Shown here in pieces: positions 12,463 to 21,243 of a stretch of DNA of 64,000 nucleotides. Made by a program: the position numbers and the translations under genes. The notes under the pieces were generated by a model. That model was not told the origin of the DNA. It worked only from the letters and a program-made list of their open reading frames with translations, and did no database searches. The stretch's first letter is position 1; the number at the start of each line of letters is the position of its first letter. The DNA is from Verrucomicrobiota bacterium (GTDB lineage: Bacteria > Verrucomicrobiota > Verrucomicrobiia > Limisphaerales > JAFGQR01): assembly GCA_016935555.1 (NCBI GenBank), contig JAFGQR010000066.1, positions 1-64,000 of the forward strand, written 5' to 3'.

Positions 12463-13665
12463 TCAACCTTTCGGCGCGGCGCCGCCCGGCCCGGCGCCCC
12501 CGGGCGCCTTCCCCGCCTGCCCCGCTTCCCCCAACCCGTGGTGCGGGAACACGAGGCGGACGAGGGTCTCCAGGGATGTCTCCAGTTCGGCGTCGACCGC
12601 CCGGCGTTGCTCCGGGGTGACCGGGCGCACGGGATCGCGCAGCCCGCCCGCCCACTCCGTGCTCCCCAGCATCACCCCGCCCAGGCCCAGGCTCAAATCG
12701 TGGTCCTCCTCCTCGCCGCAGCATGTGCGCCAGGCCAGCGCCCACCCGCGCACGGTGTTCTCCACATGATATCCCCCGCCGCCGGCAACCAGCATCGGCC
12801 TGGACAACCCCAGCAGCCGCGTCATCAGGTCCACATGCGCGTTGTTGCTCAACATCAGATGCGTCAGCGGGTCCCCCGCCAGGGTGTCCATCCCCAATTC
12901 CACCACCAGCAGGTCCGGTCCATACGCCCTGAGCAGCGGCATCACCACGCGGTCGAACGCCCTCAAAAACGCGTCGTCGTAGGTCCCCGCCGGCAACGGC
13001 ACGTTCACGTTGTGCCCAAGCCCCCGACCCTCGCCGATCTCCGTCTCGGCGCCTCCCCAGGGGTAAAGCGTCTTGCCGCTCTCGTGCATCGAAAGGGTCA
13101 GCACCTCGCTCCGATCGTAAAACGCCGCCTGCACCCCGTCCCCGTGGTGCGCGTCGACGTCCAGATACGCCACGCGCCTGCCCGCCGCCACGCAGCGCTG
13201 GCACGCCAGCACCACGTCGTTCACATAACAAAATCCCCCCGCGTGCTCCGGAAACGCGTGGTGAAACCCGCCCCAGAGATCAAACACCACGTCCGCCTCC
13301 CCGCCCAGCAGCACGTCCGACGCCCTCAGCGCCCCCCCCGCCGCCCACCTGCCATAGGCCAAGAGGTCTTTGAACACCGGCGTGTCCTCCCCTCCCAGCC
13401 CCATGTGCAGCCCCTCCACCGTCAAATCCCCGCGGCTCGCCCGATCCAGTGCCTCCAGATAACGGTCCGTATGAAATGCCCGCAACTCCTCGAGCGCCGC
13501 CTCCCGCGCCGCCACTTCCCGGCGCCCCTCGCAGCCCAACAGCCCAAACGACCTCAGCCGCTGACGCGTCAGCCCCGTTCGCTGCGTCTTGAAAGGACAG
13601 TCCGGCGGGTAGCTCAGCACCTCCATCTCCGGCGAGTAGATGAATGCCAGCCTCCGGTCGCTCAT
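12463..13665 (-). CDS. acuC: histone deacetylase-family lysine deacetylase (AcuC-like)
   Basis: A 400-residue zinc hydrolase of the arginase/deacetylase fold. All class I HDAC active-site positions are present: the His dyad H135-H136 (GGFHHAFPEHAGGFCYVND), zinc ligands D171, H173 (LDVDAHHGDG) and D260 (GMDTLAGDP), and the transition-state Tyr299 (GGGGYHVEN). It should remove acyl groups from lysines; its place directly upstream of acs points to Lys623 of Acs as the substrate. The start at 13665 fits the family N-terminus; the upstream extension is unlike family members. The C-terminal tail of about 25 residues is Gly/Ala/Pro-rich and probably disordered. The acuC name is by analogy with Bacillus. 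Confidence 0.92.
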   Translation of the reverse strand: MSDRRLAFIYSPEMEVLSYPPDCPFKTQRTGLTRQRLRSFGLLGCEGRREVAAREAALEELRAFHTDRYLEALDRASRGDLTVEGLHMGLGGEDTPVFKDLLAYGRWAAGGALRASDVLLGGEADVVFDLWGGFHHAFPEHAGGFCYVNDVVLACQRCVAAGRRVAYLDVDAHHGDGVQAAFYDRSEVLTLSMHESGKTLYPWGGAETEIGEGRGLGHNVNVPLPAGTYDDAFLRAFDRVVMPLLRAYGPDLLVVELGMDTLAGDPLTHLMLSNNAHVDLMTRLLGLSRPMLVAGGGGYHVENTVRGWALAWRTCCGEEEDHDLSLGLGGVMLGSTEWAGGLRDPVRPVTPEQRRAVDAELETSLETLVRLVFPHHGLGEAGQAGKAPGGAGPGGAAPKG

Positions 13666-13905
13666 GGCAACATCACAACGGCTCTCGCGGGTTCCAGGGC
13701 AGACATGCGTCGCCACCCACGCTAAAAATCCCGCGCCCGGCCAGCTTCACGGAAATTGGCGAATCTTTGCTGTTTTTTGTGCGCGCACCTCGCGGCGACG
13801 CCAACGCCCCGGCCGCGCCTCCCTCCACCGCAGCGCGCCCGGTGTCCGGGCAGCTGTCCCGGACGTTCGTTTCCGTTTTTTTGTCGCACCGGGGGCGATG
13901 CGTTC

Positions 13906-13911
13906 TACAAT
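13906..13911 (+). promoter_or_regulatory. -10-like element giving a leaderless start
   Basis: TACAAT lies 8 bases before the ATG at 13920, so transcription would begin at or within a couple of bases of the start codon. The -35 region is weak (TTGTCG at 13881-13886 with a 19-base spacer). No Shine-Dalgarno is present in the intervening bases. Confidence 0.45.
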
Positions 13912-13919
13912 GGGCGCCG

Positions 13920-14549
13920 ATGAACTCGCAGCGGCGAACGATTGGCCTGGCGCTATTGGCGCTCGTGGCCGTCTGGCTGGTCGCCTGGGCCGGGCATGGG
14001 TGGGCGCGCAAATCCCGCATGACGGTCGCCAAGGTGCACCAGTTCGTCGAGTCCGTCGACTTCGCCACGCTGCAAGGCAGCGACCGCCAACGCGCCCTCC
14101 GGCAGCTCGCCGACAAGCTCAATGCCCTGCCGTTCGAGGAACGGCGCGAGGTCCGCCTCCGGCGCCACTGGGAATCGTGGTTTGCCCACATGACCGAAAC
14201 CGAGAAGGAGGAATTCATCGAGGCCACCTTCCCCACCGGCCTGAAGCAGATGATTGCCGCCTTCGAACGCCTGCCTGAAGAACGCCGCCGGCGGATGCTC
14301 GACGAATCCCTGCGGCGCCTGCGCGACGCCGGCCCCGAGGATTCGCCGCCCGGTTCACCCTCCGCATTCCCCGCCGACCACGGTTCCCCACCACGCATCA
14401 GCCCTGAGCTCGAAGCCAGAATCCGCTCGCTCGGCCTTCAGACCTTCATCGCCGAAAGTTCCGCCCAGACGAAGGCCGAAGTGGCGCCGCTGCTCGAGGA
14501 AATCCAGCGGATTCTCGAATCGGGCGGGCGCGTCTACCGGAGAAGGTAG
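13920..14549 (+). CDS. membrane-anchored hypothetical protein
   Basis: I do not recognise this 209-residue protein. It has an N-terminal signal anchor (about residues 8-28, [19 protein letters not shown]), then a charged, mostly helical region rich in Arg, Glu and Leu (about 40-140), a Pro/Ser-rich linker and a final helical stretch. This layout suggests a bitopic inner-membrane protein with a helical periplasmic part. It is followed 22 bases later by a pseudopilin and then an ABC exporter, all co-directional, so membership in that transcription unit is likely. The frame is open further upstream to 13644, but the ATG at 13920 opens the anchor and is preceded by a -10-like TACAAT. Confidence 0.7.
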   Translation: MNSQRRTIGLALLALVAVWLVAWAGHGWARKSRMTVAKVHQFVESVDFATLQGSDRQRALRQLADKLNALPFEERREVRLRRHWESWFAHMTETEKEEFIEATFPTGLKQMIAAFERLPEERRRRMLDESLRRLRDAGPEDSPPGSPSAFPADHGSPPRISPELEARIRSLGLQTFIAESSAQTKAEVAPLLEEIQRILESGGRVYRRR

Positions 14550-14571
14550 AGAAGGGGAGGCGGACGGTCCC

Positions 14572-15186
14572 ATGCGGAAGGCCGAACAGAGAAGGCGAAA
14601 GGCGCAACGCGCGGGCCGGCGCGCCGCGGCCTCCGGCGCGAGGGTCGCGTGGCGTCGGCGCTCCCTGGGCTTCACGCTGGTGGAACTTCTCGTGGTGATC
14701 GCCATCATCGCGCTGCTGGCGGCGCTGCTGCTGCCCGTGCTCGGCCAGATGAAGGCCCGCGCCCGCGGGATCGAATGTCTCAGCAACCTGCGCCAGATCG
14801 GCCTGGCCCTGCAGCTTTACACGCAGGATAATCATCACCGGCTTCCGAACGTGAGGGACCCGGTCCTCAGCACGAACAGCCCTTCGACAGCCCACGCCAC
14901 GATCGACCAGGTCTTACGGCCCTACCTCGGTTCGACCGAAGTCCTGCGATGCCCGGCGGACGACAGGCGGATCTTCGAACAAACCGGCTCCAGCTACTCG
15001 TGGAACATCCTGGCCAACGGACAGGTGGCAGACCAGTTGCGCATCATGGGCCGAAACCGCGATCCGCACGAGGTTGTCCTGATGTTCGACAAGGAGGATT
15101 TCCATCGCGCCCGGGGCGAGGACAGAAAAGTCAACGGCCTCTATGCCGACTGGCGGGTTCAGGACACGGTGGTTTGGGAGCCTTGA
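14572..15186 (+). CDS. type II secretion/pilin-like protein with prepilin N-methylation motif
   Basis: A 204-residue pseudopilin. After a basic leader of about 33 residues comes the prepilin cleavage and methylation site [18 protein letters not shown], with Glu at +5, then a C-terminal domain with the motifs [19 protein letters not shown] and RCPADD seen in the large Verrucomicrobia/Planctomycetes family of short pseudopilins. The end ([17 protein letters not shown]) is the usual position of the ADGHV-type motif. These proteins are cut by PilD and inserted into the inner membrane; most have no assigned function. A GGGGAGG stretch about 11 bases upstream can serve as ribosome binding site. The ABC ATPase starts 25 bases downstream. 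Confidence 0.9.
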   Translation: MRKAEQRRRKAQRAGRRAAASGARVAWRRRSLGFTLVELLVVIAIIALLAALLLPVLGQMKARARGIECLSNLRQIGLALQLYTQDNHHRLPNVRDPVLSTNSPSTAHATIDQVLRPYLGSTEVLRCPADDRRIFEQTGSSYSWNILANGQVADQLRIMGRNRDPHEVVLMFDKEDFHRARGEDRKVNGLYADWRVQDTVVWEP

Positions 15187-15211
15187 GCAAACCGCCGCCG
15201 ACCCCAGACTC

Positions 15212-16198
15212 ATGATCGAGCTGCAACATGTCACCAAACGGTTCGGAGGCCGCCTCGCGGTCGACGACGTGTCGCTCCGTGTGCCTGCGGGCGAGATTTA
15301 CGGGCTGCTGGGCCACAACGGCGCCGGCAAAAGCACCGTCATCGGCATGATGCTCGGCCAAGTGTGGCCCACCCGCGGCCACGTGCGCGTCAGCGGGTTC
15401 GACATCGCAACCCAGCGCCGCCAGGCCCTTCGCAACGTGGGCGCCATTTTTGAGACGCCGGCCTTCTACGATTACCTTAGCGGCTGGCGGAACCTGCAAA
15501 TTCTCAGCGCCTATACGGCTCCCACCCCGCCCGAGAGGCTTCGCGAGGTCACGGATTGGGTCGGCCTGTCGGCTCGGATCCGGTCCAAGGTGCGGACCTA
15601 TTCCCACGGGATGCGGGCCCGCCTGGCGATCGCCCAAGCTTTGCTCCCCGCACCGCGGCTGCTGATCCTGGATGAGCCCGGCGAAGGTCTCGATCCCGAA
15701 GGCATCCACGAGATGCGCCAGACCATTCTGCGCCTGCACCGCGAGCTGGGGCTGACCTTGCTCCTCTCGTCCCATTTGCTGGGCGAAGTCGAACAGCTCT
15801 GCACCCGCATATCCGTCCTCAACCAGGGCCGACTCCTTTTCGAGGGCCCCCTCCCCCAAGCCCGGGCCGCCGGCAACTGGGTCCGGTTGCGAACCGCCAG
15901 TTTTCCCGACACCACCCGCCGGCTGTTCGAGGCCCGCCTGATCATTGCGGCCGGGGACGGCCACCGGGTGCAACTCGCCCCGGGCGTGCCCGCCGACGAG
16001 CTGGTGCGCCGCCTGGTGCAATGGGAGGTGGCCGTGTTCGAAGTCGCCCCCGAAAAACAAACGCTCGAGCAGTTCTATCTCAACCTGATGAAACAGCCGT
16101 CCGCATCCCCGGGCCCGGCCGCTGTTGCGCCAGGGGATCCTGCCGGCTGCCTGCCCCCTGAACCCCCACCCCCTGAAGACGGAACACCTCCTCTATGA
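15212..16198 (+). CDS. ABC-2 type exporter, ATP-binding subunit
   Basis: A 328-residue ATPase with Walker A GHNGAGKST (34-42), a degenerate signature YSHGMRARLAIAQALL instead of LSGGQ, Walker B LLILDEPGEGLDPEG and the H-loop LLLSSHLLGEVEQL. About 100 residues follow the nucleotide-binding domain, ending in a Pro-rich tail. It belongs to the CcmA/NatA-like group that pairs with six-helix permeases. The next gene begins inside the stop codon (ATGA overlap at 16195-16198) and the permease follows at 16763, so the three form one operon. The exported substrate is unknown. The ATG at 15212 is chosen because the family begins IELQHVTKRFG. Confidence 0.94.
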   Translation: MIELQHVTKRFGGRLAVDDVSLRVPAGEIYGLLGHNGAGKSTVIGMMLGQVWPTRGHVRVSGFDIATQRRQALRNVGAIFETPAFYDYLSGWRNLQILSAYTAPTPPERLREVTDWVGLSARIRSKVRTYSHGMRARLAIAQALLPAPRLLILDEPGEGLDPEGIHEMRQTILRLHRELGLTLLLSSHLLGEVEQLCTRISVLNQGRLLFEGPLPQARAAGNWVRLRTASFPDTTRRLFEARLIIAAGDGHRVQLAPGVPADELVRRLVQWEVAVFEVAPEKQTLEQFYLNLMKQPSASPGPAAVAPGDPAGCLPPEPPPPEDGTPPL

Positions 16199-16761
16199 AT
16201 ACCGACGACCGATTTGCCTCGCGCGAGGACAACATCACGCCGGCGCTGCGCGAAGTGGTGCTGCTGCACGGGCTCCGACCCGACAAGCTCAGCGTCGTGC
16301 TGCCCGTGCAGGGCGTTCTCTGGGCGTGCCAGGACCGACACCGGGTGCGGATCAGCGACACCCAGAAATCCGCGGAATGGCATGCCGCCGCGCTGCGGGA
16401 GTTGGGCCGGGGCGACGTCCAGCCGCCGCCTCACCTGGACCGCTTTCCGCCCGCCTATGTGCCGTTGTTCTCGTTTCTCGAGCGGCATGTGCTCAGGTTC
16501 TGCAGTGTCCTGGGGGACAAGACCGACCAGGAATTCGAGGAGGCCTACTCGCATCTGCACCGGCGCCCGGACGGCCGCAGCCTGGGGCCGCTCCACGATT
16601 TCCTGTGGCAGGTCAGCGCCGTGATGCTGGCCACGCGAATCGTCAGCCTGCCGGAGTTCGAAGGTGTGATCGGCGCGCTGCTCGCCTCCGCACGCCGCTG
16701 GGGGCTGCGTCCCATCTCGCGCAATTACATTGGATACTTGCGGAACAACATGCCCCGCTAA
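16195..16761 (+). CDS. hypothetical protein inside an ABC exporter operon
   Basis: I do not recognise this 188-residue protein. It is soluble and mixed alpha/beta in appearance, without signal peptide or membrane segment. Early on it has LREVVLLHGLRPDKLSVVLP and VLWACQDRHRVRISDT, which read as beta strands, and the second half is helical and rich in aromatic residues. It overlaps the ATPase stop by 4 bases and is separated from the permease by one base, so it is translationally coupled to both. This placement suggests a regulatory or accessory subunit of the exporter. No catalytic motif was found. Confidence 0.8.
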   Translation: MNTDDRFASREDNITPALREVVLLHGLRPDKLSVVLPVQGVLWACQDRHRVRISDTQKSAEWHAAALRELGRGDVQPPPHLDRFPPAYVPLFSFLERHVLRFCSVLGDKTDQEFEEAYSHLHRRPDGRSLGPLHDFLWQVSAVMLATRIVSLPEFEGVIGALLASARRWGLRPISRNYIGYLRNNMPR

Positions 16762-16762
16762 A

Positions 16763-17581
16763 ATGTTCCGGCTTCAACTCCGCAACGAACTTTGGAAGCT
16801 CTTCGGGAAGAAGCGCACGTATATTGGGTTCGCCATGTTCCTGGCCGCCGAGCTCGCCATCGTGCTGATCTTCCGTTACAACGACAGCGCCCGGCATCAG
16901 CTCACGGCCCCCGGCGTCGAGTTCGCCTCCAGCCTGACCTGCGCCACCATCATCACCCTGCCCGTGGCGTTCATCCTCCTCCCCCTCTACCTCGCCCTCG
17001 TGGGCGGCGACTTGGTCGCCAAGGAAGCCGAAGACGGCACCCTGCGCATGATTCTCGCGCGGCCCATCTCGCGCGTGCGGCTGTTGGGATTGAAGTGGCT
17101 GGCGGGCGTCCTGTTTGCGGCCACGCAGGTGGTGGCGCTGGGCGGATTCGCCCTTCTGTTCGCGGCGCTGTGGTTTCCATGGCAGGGCATGTTCATCGTC
17201 GTGCCGGGGGAACTCATGGCGGTGTTTGATGCGGCCACGGGATTGCAGCGCTACCTTGGCGCCCATCTCGTCATGATTTCCAAGGCCACCACACTCATTT
17301 CCCTGGCCTTCATGTTCTCCTGTTTCAACATCAAGCCCGCCGCCGCCACCATCCTCGCCCTGTCGGTCATCTTCACCGACCATATCCTGCGGCACATCCC
17401 TTACTTCGCCGACCTCAAACACTGGTTCATCACATACCACATCAATGTGTGGCAATACGTCCTCACTCCGTCCATTCCGTGGTGGCGCCTGGGCGAATCC
17501 CTCAGCATCCTCCTCGCCTTCAACATCACGTTCCTCGTCGTCGGCGTCACCGTGTTCCAGCTGCGCGATATCAAATCCTGA
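16763..17581 (+). CDS. ABC-2 type exporter, permease subunit
   Basis: A 272-residue integral membrane protein with about six transmembrane segments. It starts with a short amphipathic stretch (MFRLQLRNELWKLFGKKRTY), and the sequence AKEAEDGTLRMILARPISR is the typical ABC-2 permease coupling region after the second helix. It should form the transmembrane part of the exporter whose ATPase is encoded at 15212-16198. The ATG at 16763 lies one base after the preceding stop. The frame can be extended 33 bases upstream, but the family N-terminus and tight spacing support the chosen start. Confidence 0.9.
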   Translation: MFRLQLRNELWKLFGKKRTYIGFAMFLAAELAIVLIFRYNDSARHQLTAPGVEFASSLTCATIITLPVAFILLPLYLALVGGDLVAKEAEDGTLRMILARPISRVRLLGLKWLAGVLFAATQVVALGGFALLFAALWFPWQGMFIVVPGELMAVFDAATGLQRYLGAHLVMISKATTLISLAFMFSCFNIKPAAATILALSVIFTDHILRHIPYFADLKHWFITYHINVWQYVLTPSIPWWRLGESLSILLAFNITFLVVGVTVFQLRDIKS

Positions 17582-17597
17582 CCCCCCAAACAATCCG

Positions 17598-17625
17598 TTG
17601 ACATCCCAACCCGTTCCGCTACGGT
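17598..17625 (+). promoter_or_regulatory. promoter of rpsT
   Basis: A perfect -35 TTGACA (17598-17603), a 16-base spacer and a -10 TACGGT (17620-17625) precede rpsT. Transcription should begin near 17632, giving a leader of about 30 bases. The -10 keeps the first T-A and last T of TATAAT, as do several other candidate promoters in this window. Confidence 0.7.
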
Positions 17626-17662
17626 GTGCCCCCTGATTTGGCACCATCATTGAATCGTCATT

Positions 17663-17926
17663 ATGCCCAATAAGAAGTCCGCCGAACGCCGGATGCGCAG
17701 CAGCGCCCGGCGCCAGTCCCGAAACGCCGCCGCCAAAGGCCGGCTCAAGACGTTCGAAAAGCAATTTCTCGCCGCCGTGCTGGCCGGCAACAAGGACGTC
17801 GCCGCCCGGGCCCTGCGCGAGGTCAGTTCCGTCTACGACAAGGCCGCCAAGGGCGGCGTCGTGGCCAAGGCCAAAGCCAATCGCAAGAAGTCGCGCCTGG
17901 CCGTGCGCCTGGCCGCCATGAAATGA
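17663..17926 (+). CDS. rpsT: 30S ribosomal protein S20
   Basis: An 87-residue, strongly basic protein starting MPNKKSAERRMRSSARR and ending in KANRKKSRLAVRLA, the standard S20 pattern of helices rich in Lys, Arg and Ala. S20 binds the 5' and 3' minor domains of 16S rRNA early in 30S assembly. It is a single-gene unit: a consensus-like promoter lies 38-65 bases upstream and a strong hairpin with a T-run follows the stop. No Shine-Dalgarno is visible before the ATG. Confidence 0.97.
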   Translation: MPNKKSAERRMRSSARRQSRNAAAKGRLKTFEKQFLAAVLAGNKDVAARALREVSSVYDKAAKGGVVAKAKANRKKSRLAVRLAAMK

Positions 17927-17949
17927 CGAGCCCCGTCCATCGAACTCTG

Positions 17950-17975
17950 AAGGCGCCTCCAGGGGCGCCTTTTTC
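17950..17975 (+). terminator. intrinsic terminator of rpsT
   Basis: AAGGCGCC pairs with GGCGCCTT around a 6-base loop (arms 17950-17957 and 17964-17971) and is followed by a short T-run (TTTTTC). It sits about 24 bases after the rpsT stop codon and just before the GH106-like gene. Confidence 0.88.
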
Positions 17976-18014
17976 TTGATGGCCACCCGCTCCGGTCGGC
18001 CGTCGCCGAATCCC

Positions 18015-20741
18015 ATGAATCTTCCATGCCCCCGTTCTCCCGGCTTGTGCCTTCCCCTTGTCCTGGCGTGCGTCGCCGCCGCCGCCGCCGCGGAGGCCGG
18101 TCTGCAGGACTGGCCCGCGTCGACCCGGGACACCCGGCCCTGGTCCTACTGGTGGTGGCTGGGGAGCGCGGTCGACACCAATAATCTCGCCCAGGAACTC
18201 CGCCGCTACGCCGCCGCGGGTTGGGGCGGCGTCCATATCATTCCCATCTACGGCGCCAAGGGGTGGGAGGACCGCTACATCGATTACCTCAGCCCCCGCT
18301 GGATGGACATGCTGCAGTTCACAGTCCGCGAGGCCCGGCGCCTGGACCTCGGCGTCGATATGACCCTGGGCTCCGGCTGGTGCTTCGGCGGCCCCACCGT
18401 CACCGACCTCGAAGCCAATGCACGCCTCGCCGTCCAAACCATCGACGTTCCCGCCGGGTCGCGCCTGACGCGGACCTTCGACCCCGCCTCCACGCACGGG
18501 CTTGTGGCGGTTCCTCCCGACGGCCCGCCGGTCGAACTCACCTCGGGCCTCCGCCCCGACGGCACGGTGGACTGGCAGCCCAAGGCCGCCGCCTGGCGCG
18601 TCTATGCCCTGTCCCAAAAACCCTCCGGCCGCACCGTCAAACGCGCCGCACCCGGCGGCCAGGGGCACATGCTGAACCTCATTTACCCCGACGCCGTCCG
18701 CCATTACGTGGAGCGGTTCACCCGGGCCTTTGCCGGATTCGAGGGGCCGCGTCCGCGCGCGTTGTATCACGATTCCTACGAGTATGTGTCGGACTGGGCG
18801 CCGGATTTCCTCGCCCGGTTTGCCCAACGCCGCGGCTATCCCCTCACGGCCGAACTACCCGCCCTGCTCGGCGCTGCGGATGACGACCGGTCGGCCCGGG
18901 TCAAAAGCGACTATCGCGAAACGGTGGCCGACATCATGGCTGAGGACTCGCTGCCCATCTGGGCGGGTTGGGCCCGGGACCACGGCTTTCTCACCCGCAA
19001 CCAGGCCCACGGTTCCCCGGGCAACCTGCTCGACCTCTACGCCGTCGCCGATATCCCCGAAACCGAGATGTTCCACAGGGACCGCAGTCTCCTCGTTTCC
19101 AAGTTCGCCTCGTCGTCCGCGCATGTGCTCGGCAAGCCGCGGGTCGCGGCGGAAACCGGCACCTGGTTGAAGGAACATTGGACCGAGACGCTTGCGGACC
19201 TGAAGGCTCTGCTGGACGACCTGTTTCTCGCGGGCGTCAACCACGTGTTCTTTCATGGGACGTGCTACTCGCCCGACGAAGCCCCCTGGCCCGGGTGGCT
19301 GTTCTATGCGTCCACCCAGATGAACCCCCGCAACCCGATCTGGCGCGATGTCCCCGCCCTCGCCGCCTACATCGCCCGCTGCCAGTCCCTGCTCCAGGCC
19401 GGCCACCCCGACCCCGACCTGCTCGTCTACTGGCCCATCCACGATCTCTGGCATGACCCCAAGGGCCTCGTCCAGCCCCTGACTGTCCACCGCCGCGCCT
19501 GGCTCGAACGCCAACCCCTTGGACGGACCGCAAGCTGGCTGTGGGAACACGGCTTCGGTTTCGATTACATCTCCGATCGCCAGTTGGCCCGGTTAACCGT
19601 CCGGGACCGCCGCCTCGTCGCGCCCGGCGGCGCCTACCGCGCCCTCGTGGTGCCCGAGTGCCATTTGATGCCGCTGCCCACCCTGCAGCGCCTCCGCCAG
19701 GCCGCCCAGGCCGGAGCCACCGTCCTTTTCGAAAACCAACTTCCCTCCGACGTGCCGGGCTGGAACCGCCTCGACTCGCGCCGGCAGCAATTCCGCAGCG
19801 TCCTCGCCTCGCTCCAGTTCGCCACGGTCTCCAACTCTCCCCTCCGGCTCGCCCGGGTCGGCGCCGGCCGGGTCGTCGTCGGCGACCTGGCCGCGGCACT
19901 CTCCTTGGCCGCCGTGCCCAGGGAAACCCTGAATGCCCACCCCGGCGTCCACGGCCTGCGCCGGCGCGTTGACAAGACGTTCCATTATTTCATCGCCCAT
20001 CGCGGCGACCAGCCCCTCGACGGCTGGGTGCCCCTGGCCGTCCACGCCGCAGCCGTGGTCATCATGGACCCCCTCACCGGCCAAACCGGCCTCGGCGCCG
20101 TGCGCGCCGCCGCCGACGGGCGCAGCGAAGTCTATCTTCAGCTGACTCCCGGCGCGTCGCTCATCCTTCGGGTCCTGGACCACGCGGAGCCGCGCGTCAA
20201 GCCATGGGCCTACTGGACGCCGGACGGTGCGCCCGTCGAACTTCGCGGGGATTGGCGCATCGAATTCCTGGGGGGCGGCCCCAGTCTGCCGCCGGCCGTC
20301 ACCACCGCCGACCTTGGTTCCTGGACCGACCTGGGTGGCGACGCGTTCCAAGCTTTCGCCGGAACCGCCCGCTACACGACCACCTTCGAGGCGCCCCCGC
20401 CAGGCGCCGGCGCGTGGGCCCTCGACCTCGGCCGCGTCGCCCAAAGCGCCCGGGTCCGATTGAACGGCCGCGAGCTCGGAAGCCTCATTCTTGCTCCCTA
20501 CCGCCTTCTTCTTCCCGGCCTGGAACCCGGCGCCAACCTCCTTGAAGTCGAAGTCACCAGCGTCGCCGCCAACCGGATTCGCGACCTGGACCGGCGCCGG
20601 GTCGTCTGGCGCAGCTTTCACGACATCAATTTCGTCAACCTGGACTACAAACCCTTCGATGCCTCCGCCTGGCCACTGACCCCCGCCGGCCTGCTCGGCC
20701 CCGTCCACCTCGTCCCCATGCGCGCCAAAACGCCCCCCTGA
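18015..20741 (+). CDS. glycoside hydrolase, GH106-like (alpha-L-rhamnosidase type), exported
   Basis: A 908-residue protein with a signal peptide (LCLPLVLACVAAAAAAEA). The catalytic half opens with TRPWSYWWWLGSAVD and AAAGWGGVHIIPIYG, then shows LGSGWCFGGP, YHDSYEYVSDWAPDF and AHGSPGNLLDLYAVADIPE, all typical of GH106 and related glycosyl hydrolases. The C-terminal 150 residues form a galactose-binding-like beta sandwich (ARVRLNGRELGSLILAPYRL), the usual end of these enzymes. The predicted role is removal of rhamnose from pectin-type or other plant or algal polymers in the periplasm. The ATG at 18015 opens the signal peptide. GH106 assignment is by motif memory; a neighbouring unclassified family is possible. 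Confidence 0.82.
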   Translation: MNLPCPRSPGLCLPLVLACVAAAAAAEAGLQDWPASTRDTRPWSYWWWLGSAVDTNNLAQELRRYAAAGWGGVHIIPIYGAKGWEDRYIDYLSPRWMDMLQFTVREARRLDLGVDMTLGSGWCFGGPTVTDLEANARLAVQTIDVPAGSRLTRTFDPASTHGLVAVPPDGPPVELTSGLRPDGTVDWQPKAAAWRVYALSQKPSGRTVKRAAPGGQGHMLNLIYPDAVRHYVERFTRAFAGFEGPRPRALYHDSYEYVSDWAPDFLARFAQRRGYPLTAELPALLGAADDDRSARVKSDYRETVADIMAEDSLPIWAGWARDHGFLTRNQAHGSPGNLLDLYAVADIPETEMFHRDRSLLVSKFASSSAHVLGKPRVAAETGTWLKEHWTETLADLKALLDDLFLAGVNHVFFHGTCYSPDEAPWPGWLFYASTQMNPRNPIWRDVPALAAYIARCQSLLQAGHPDPDLLVYWPIHDLWHDPKGLVQPLTVHRRAWLERQPLGRTASWLWEHGFGFDYISDRQLARLTVRDRRLVAPGGAYRALVVPECHLMPLPTLQRLRQAAQAGATVLFENQLPSDVPGWNRLDSRRQQFRSVLASLQFATVSNSPLRLARVGAGRVVVGDLAAALSLAAVPRETLNAHPGVHGLRRRVDKTFHYFIAHRGDQPLDGWVPLAVHAAAVVIMDPLTGQTGLGAVRAAADGRSEVYLQLTPGASLILRVLDHAEPRVKPWAYWTPDGAPVELRGDWRIEFLGGGPSLPPAVTTADLGSWTDLGGDAFQAFAGTARYTTTFEAPPPGAGAWALDLGRVAQSARVRLNGRELGSLILAPYRLLLPGLEPGANLLEVEVTSVAANRIRDLDRRRVVWRSFHDINFVNLDYKPFDASAWPLTPAGLLGPVHLVPMRAKTPP

Positions 20742-20749
20742 CCCGCACA

Positions 20750-20768
20750 GTCCCGCTTCGCGCGGGAC
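20750..20768 (+). terminator. GC-rich stem-loop after the GH106-like gene
   Basis: GTCCCGC and GCGGGAC (20750-20756 and 20762-20768) form a 7-bp stem with loop TTCGC, nine bases after the stop codon. There is no T-run, so it may stabilise the transcript end or act with Rho rather than being a classical terminator. Confidence 0.4.
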
Positions 20769-20829
20769 CGCGCGCCCTCCCGGCTGCGGCGCACCATGTC
20801 GGGAGGCACGGGCGTGCCGGTGCTAACCT

Positions 20830-20861
20830 GCATTGCTCACCAGGTTCCTGGTGAGCAATGC
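20830..20861. repeat. 15-bp perfect inverted repeat
   Basis: GCATTGCTCACCAGG (20830-20844) and its exact reverse complement (20847-20861) flank only TT. It is non-coding and lies 46 bases before the next gene. Sixteen bases including the left arm (AACCTGCATTGCTCAC, 20825-20840) recur at 56262-56277. No T-run follows, so it is not an obvious terminator; it reads more like a dispersed palindromic element. Confidence 0.8.
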
Positions 20862-20907
20862 GGCATTCGGGCTTGTGTTCGCTGCAGGCGCCCAACAAGG
20901 TACCGTC

Positions 20908-21243
20908 ATGAAGCACATTGAACACGATGAACTGTTCCAAAACCTCAGCGGCTTCCTCAAAACCAAGGGCATTGCGCTGAAACCCGGCATCTACACCCGG
21001 CGCATCCGCCAAGGCTGCAGCCTGCTCAGCGACACCATCAACCTCGCCGAACAAGGCTTCCAGCGCGCCAGGACCGAAATCGACTCCAAGCTCGACCAGA
21101 TGCGCAAGATCATCACACAAGGCCCCCCGTCGTCCTCCTCGCCACGCCCTCCCAGGCCCAGAACCGCCGCGCGCCGGCCCCGCAAATCGAGATCTGCCGC
21201 ACGCACCCCGAAGCGCGCCTCCCGTGTCGTCCGCGCCGCGTGA
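20908..21243 (+). CDS. small hypothetical protein with basic C-terminal tail
   Basis: A 111-residue protein I cannot assign. The first 70 residues look helical and conserved in style (ELFQNLSGFLKTKGIALKPG, then a heptad-like IDSKLDQMRKII), and the last 40 are rich in Arg, Lys, Pro and Ser (SPRPPRPRTAARRPRKSRS), resembling a disordered nucleic-acid-binding tail. AAGG lies 8 bases before the ATG. The combination of a short helical domain and a histone-H1-like tail suggests a DNA- or RNA-associated protein, but this is inference. It precedes lptF/G by 270 bases. Confidence 0.65.
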   Translation: MKHIEHDELFQNLSGFLKTKGIALKPGIYTRRIRQGCSLLSDTINLAEQGFQRARTEIDSKLDQMRKIITQGPPSSSSPRPPRPRTAARRPRKSRSAARTPKRASRVVRAA

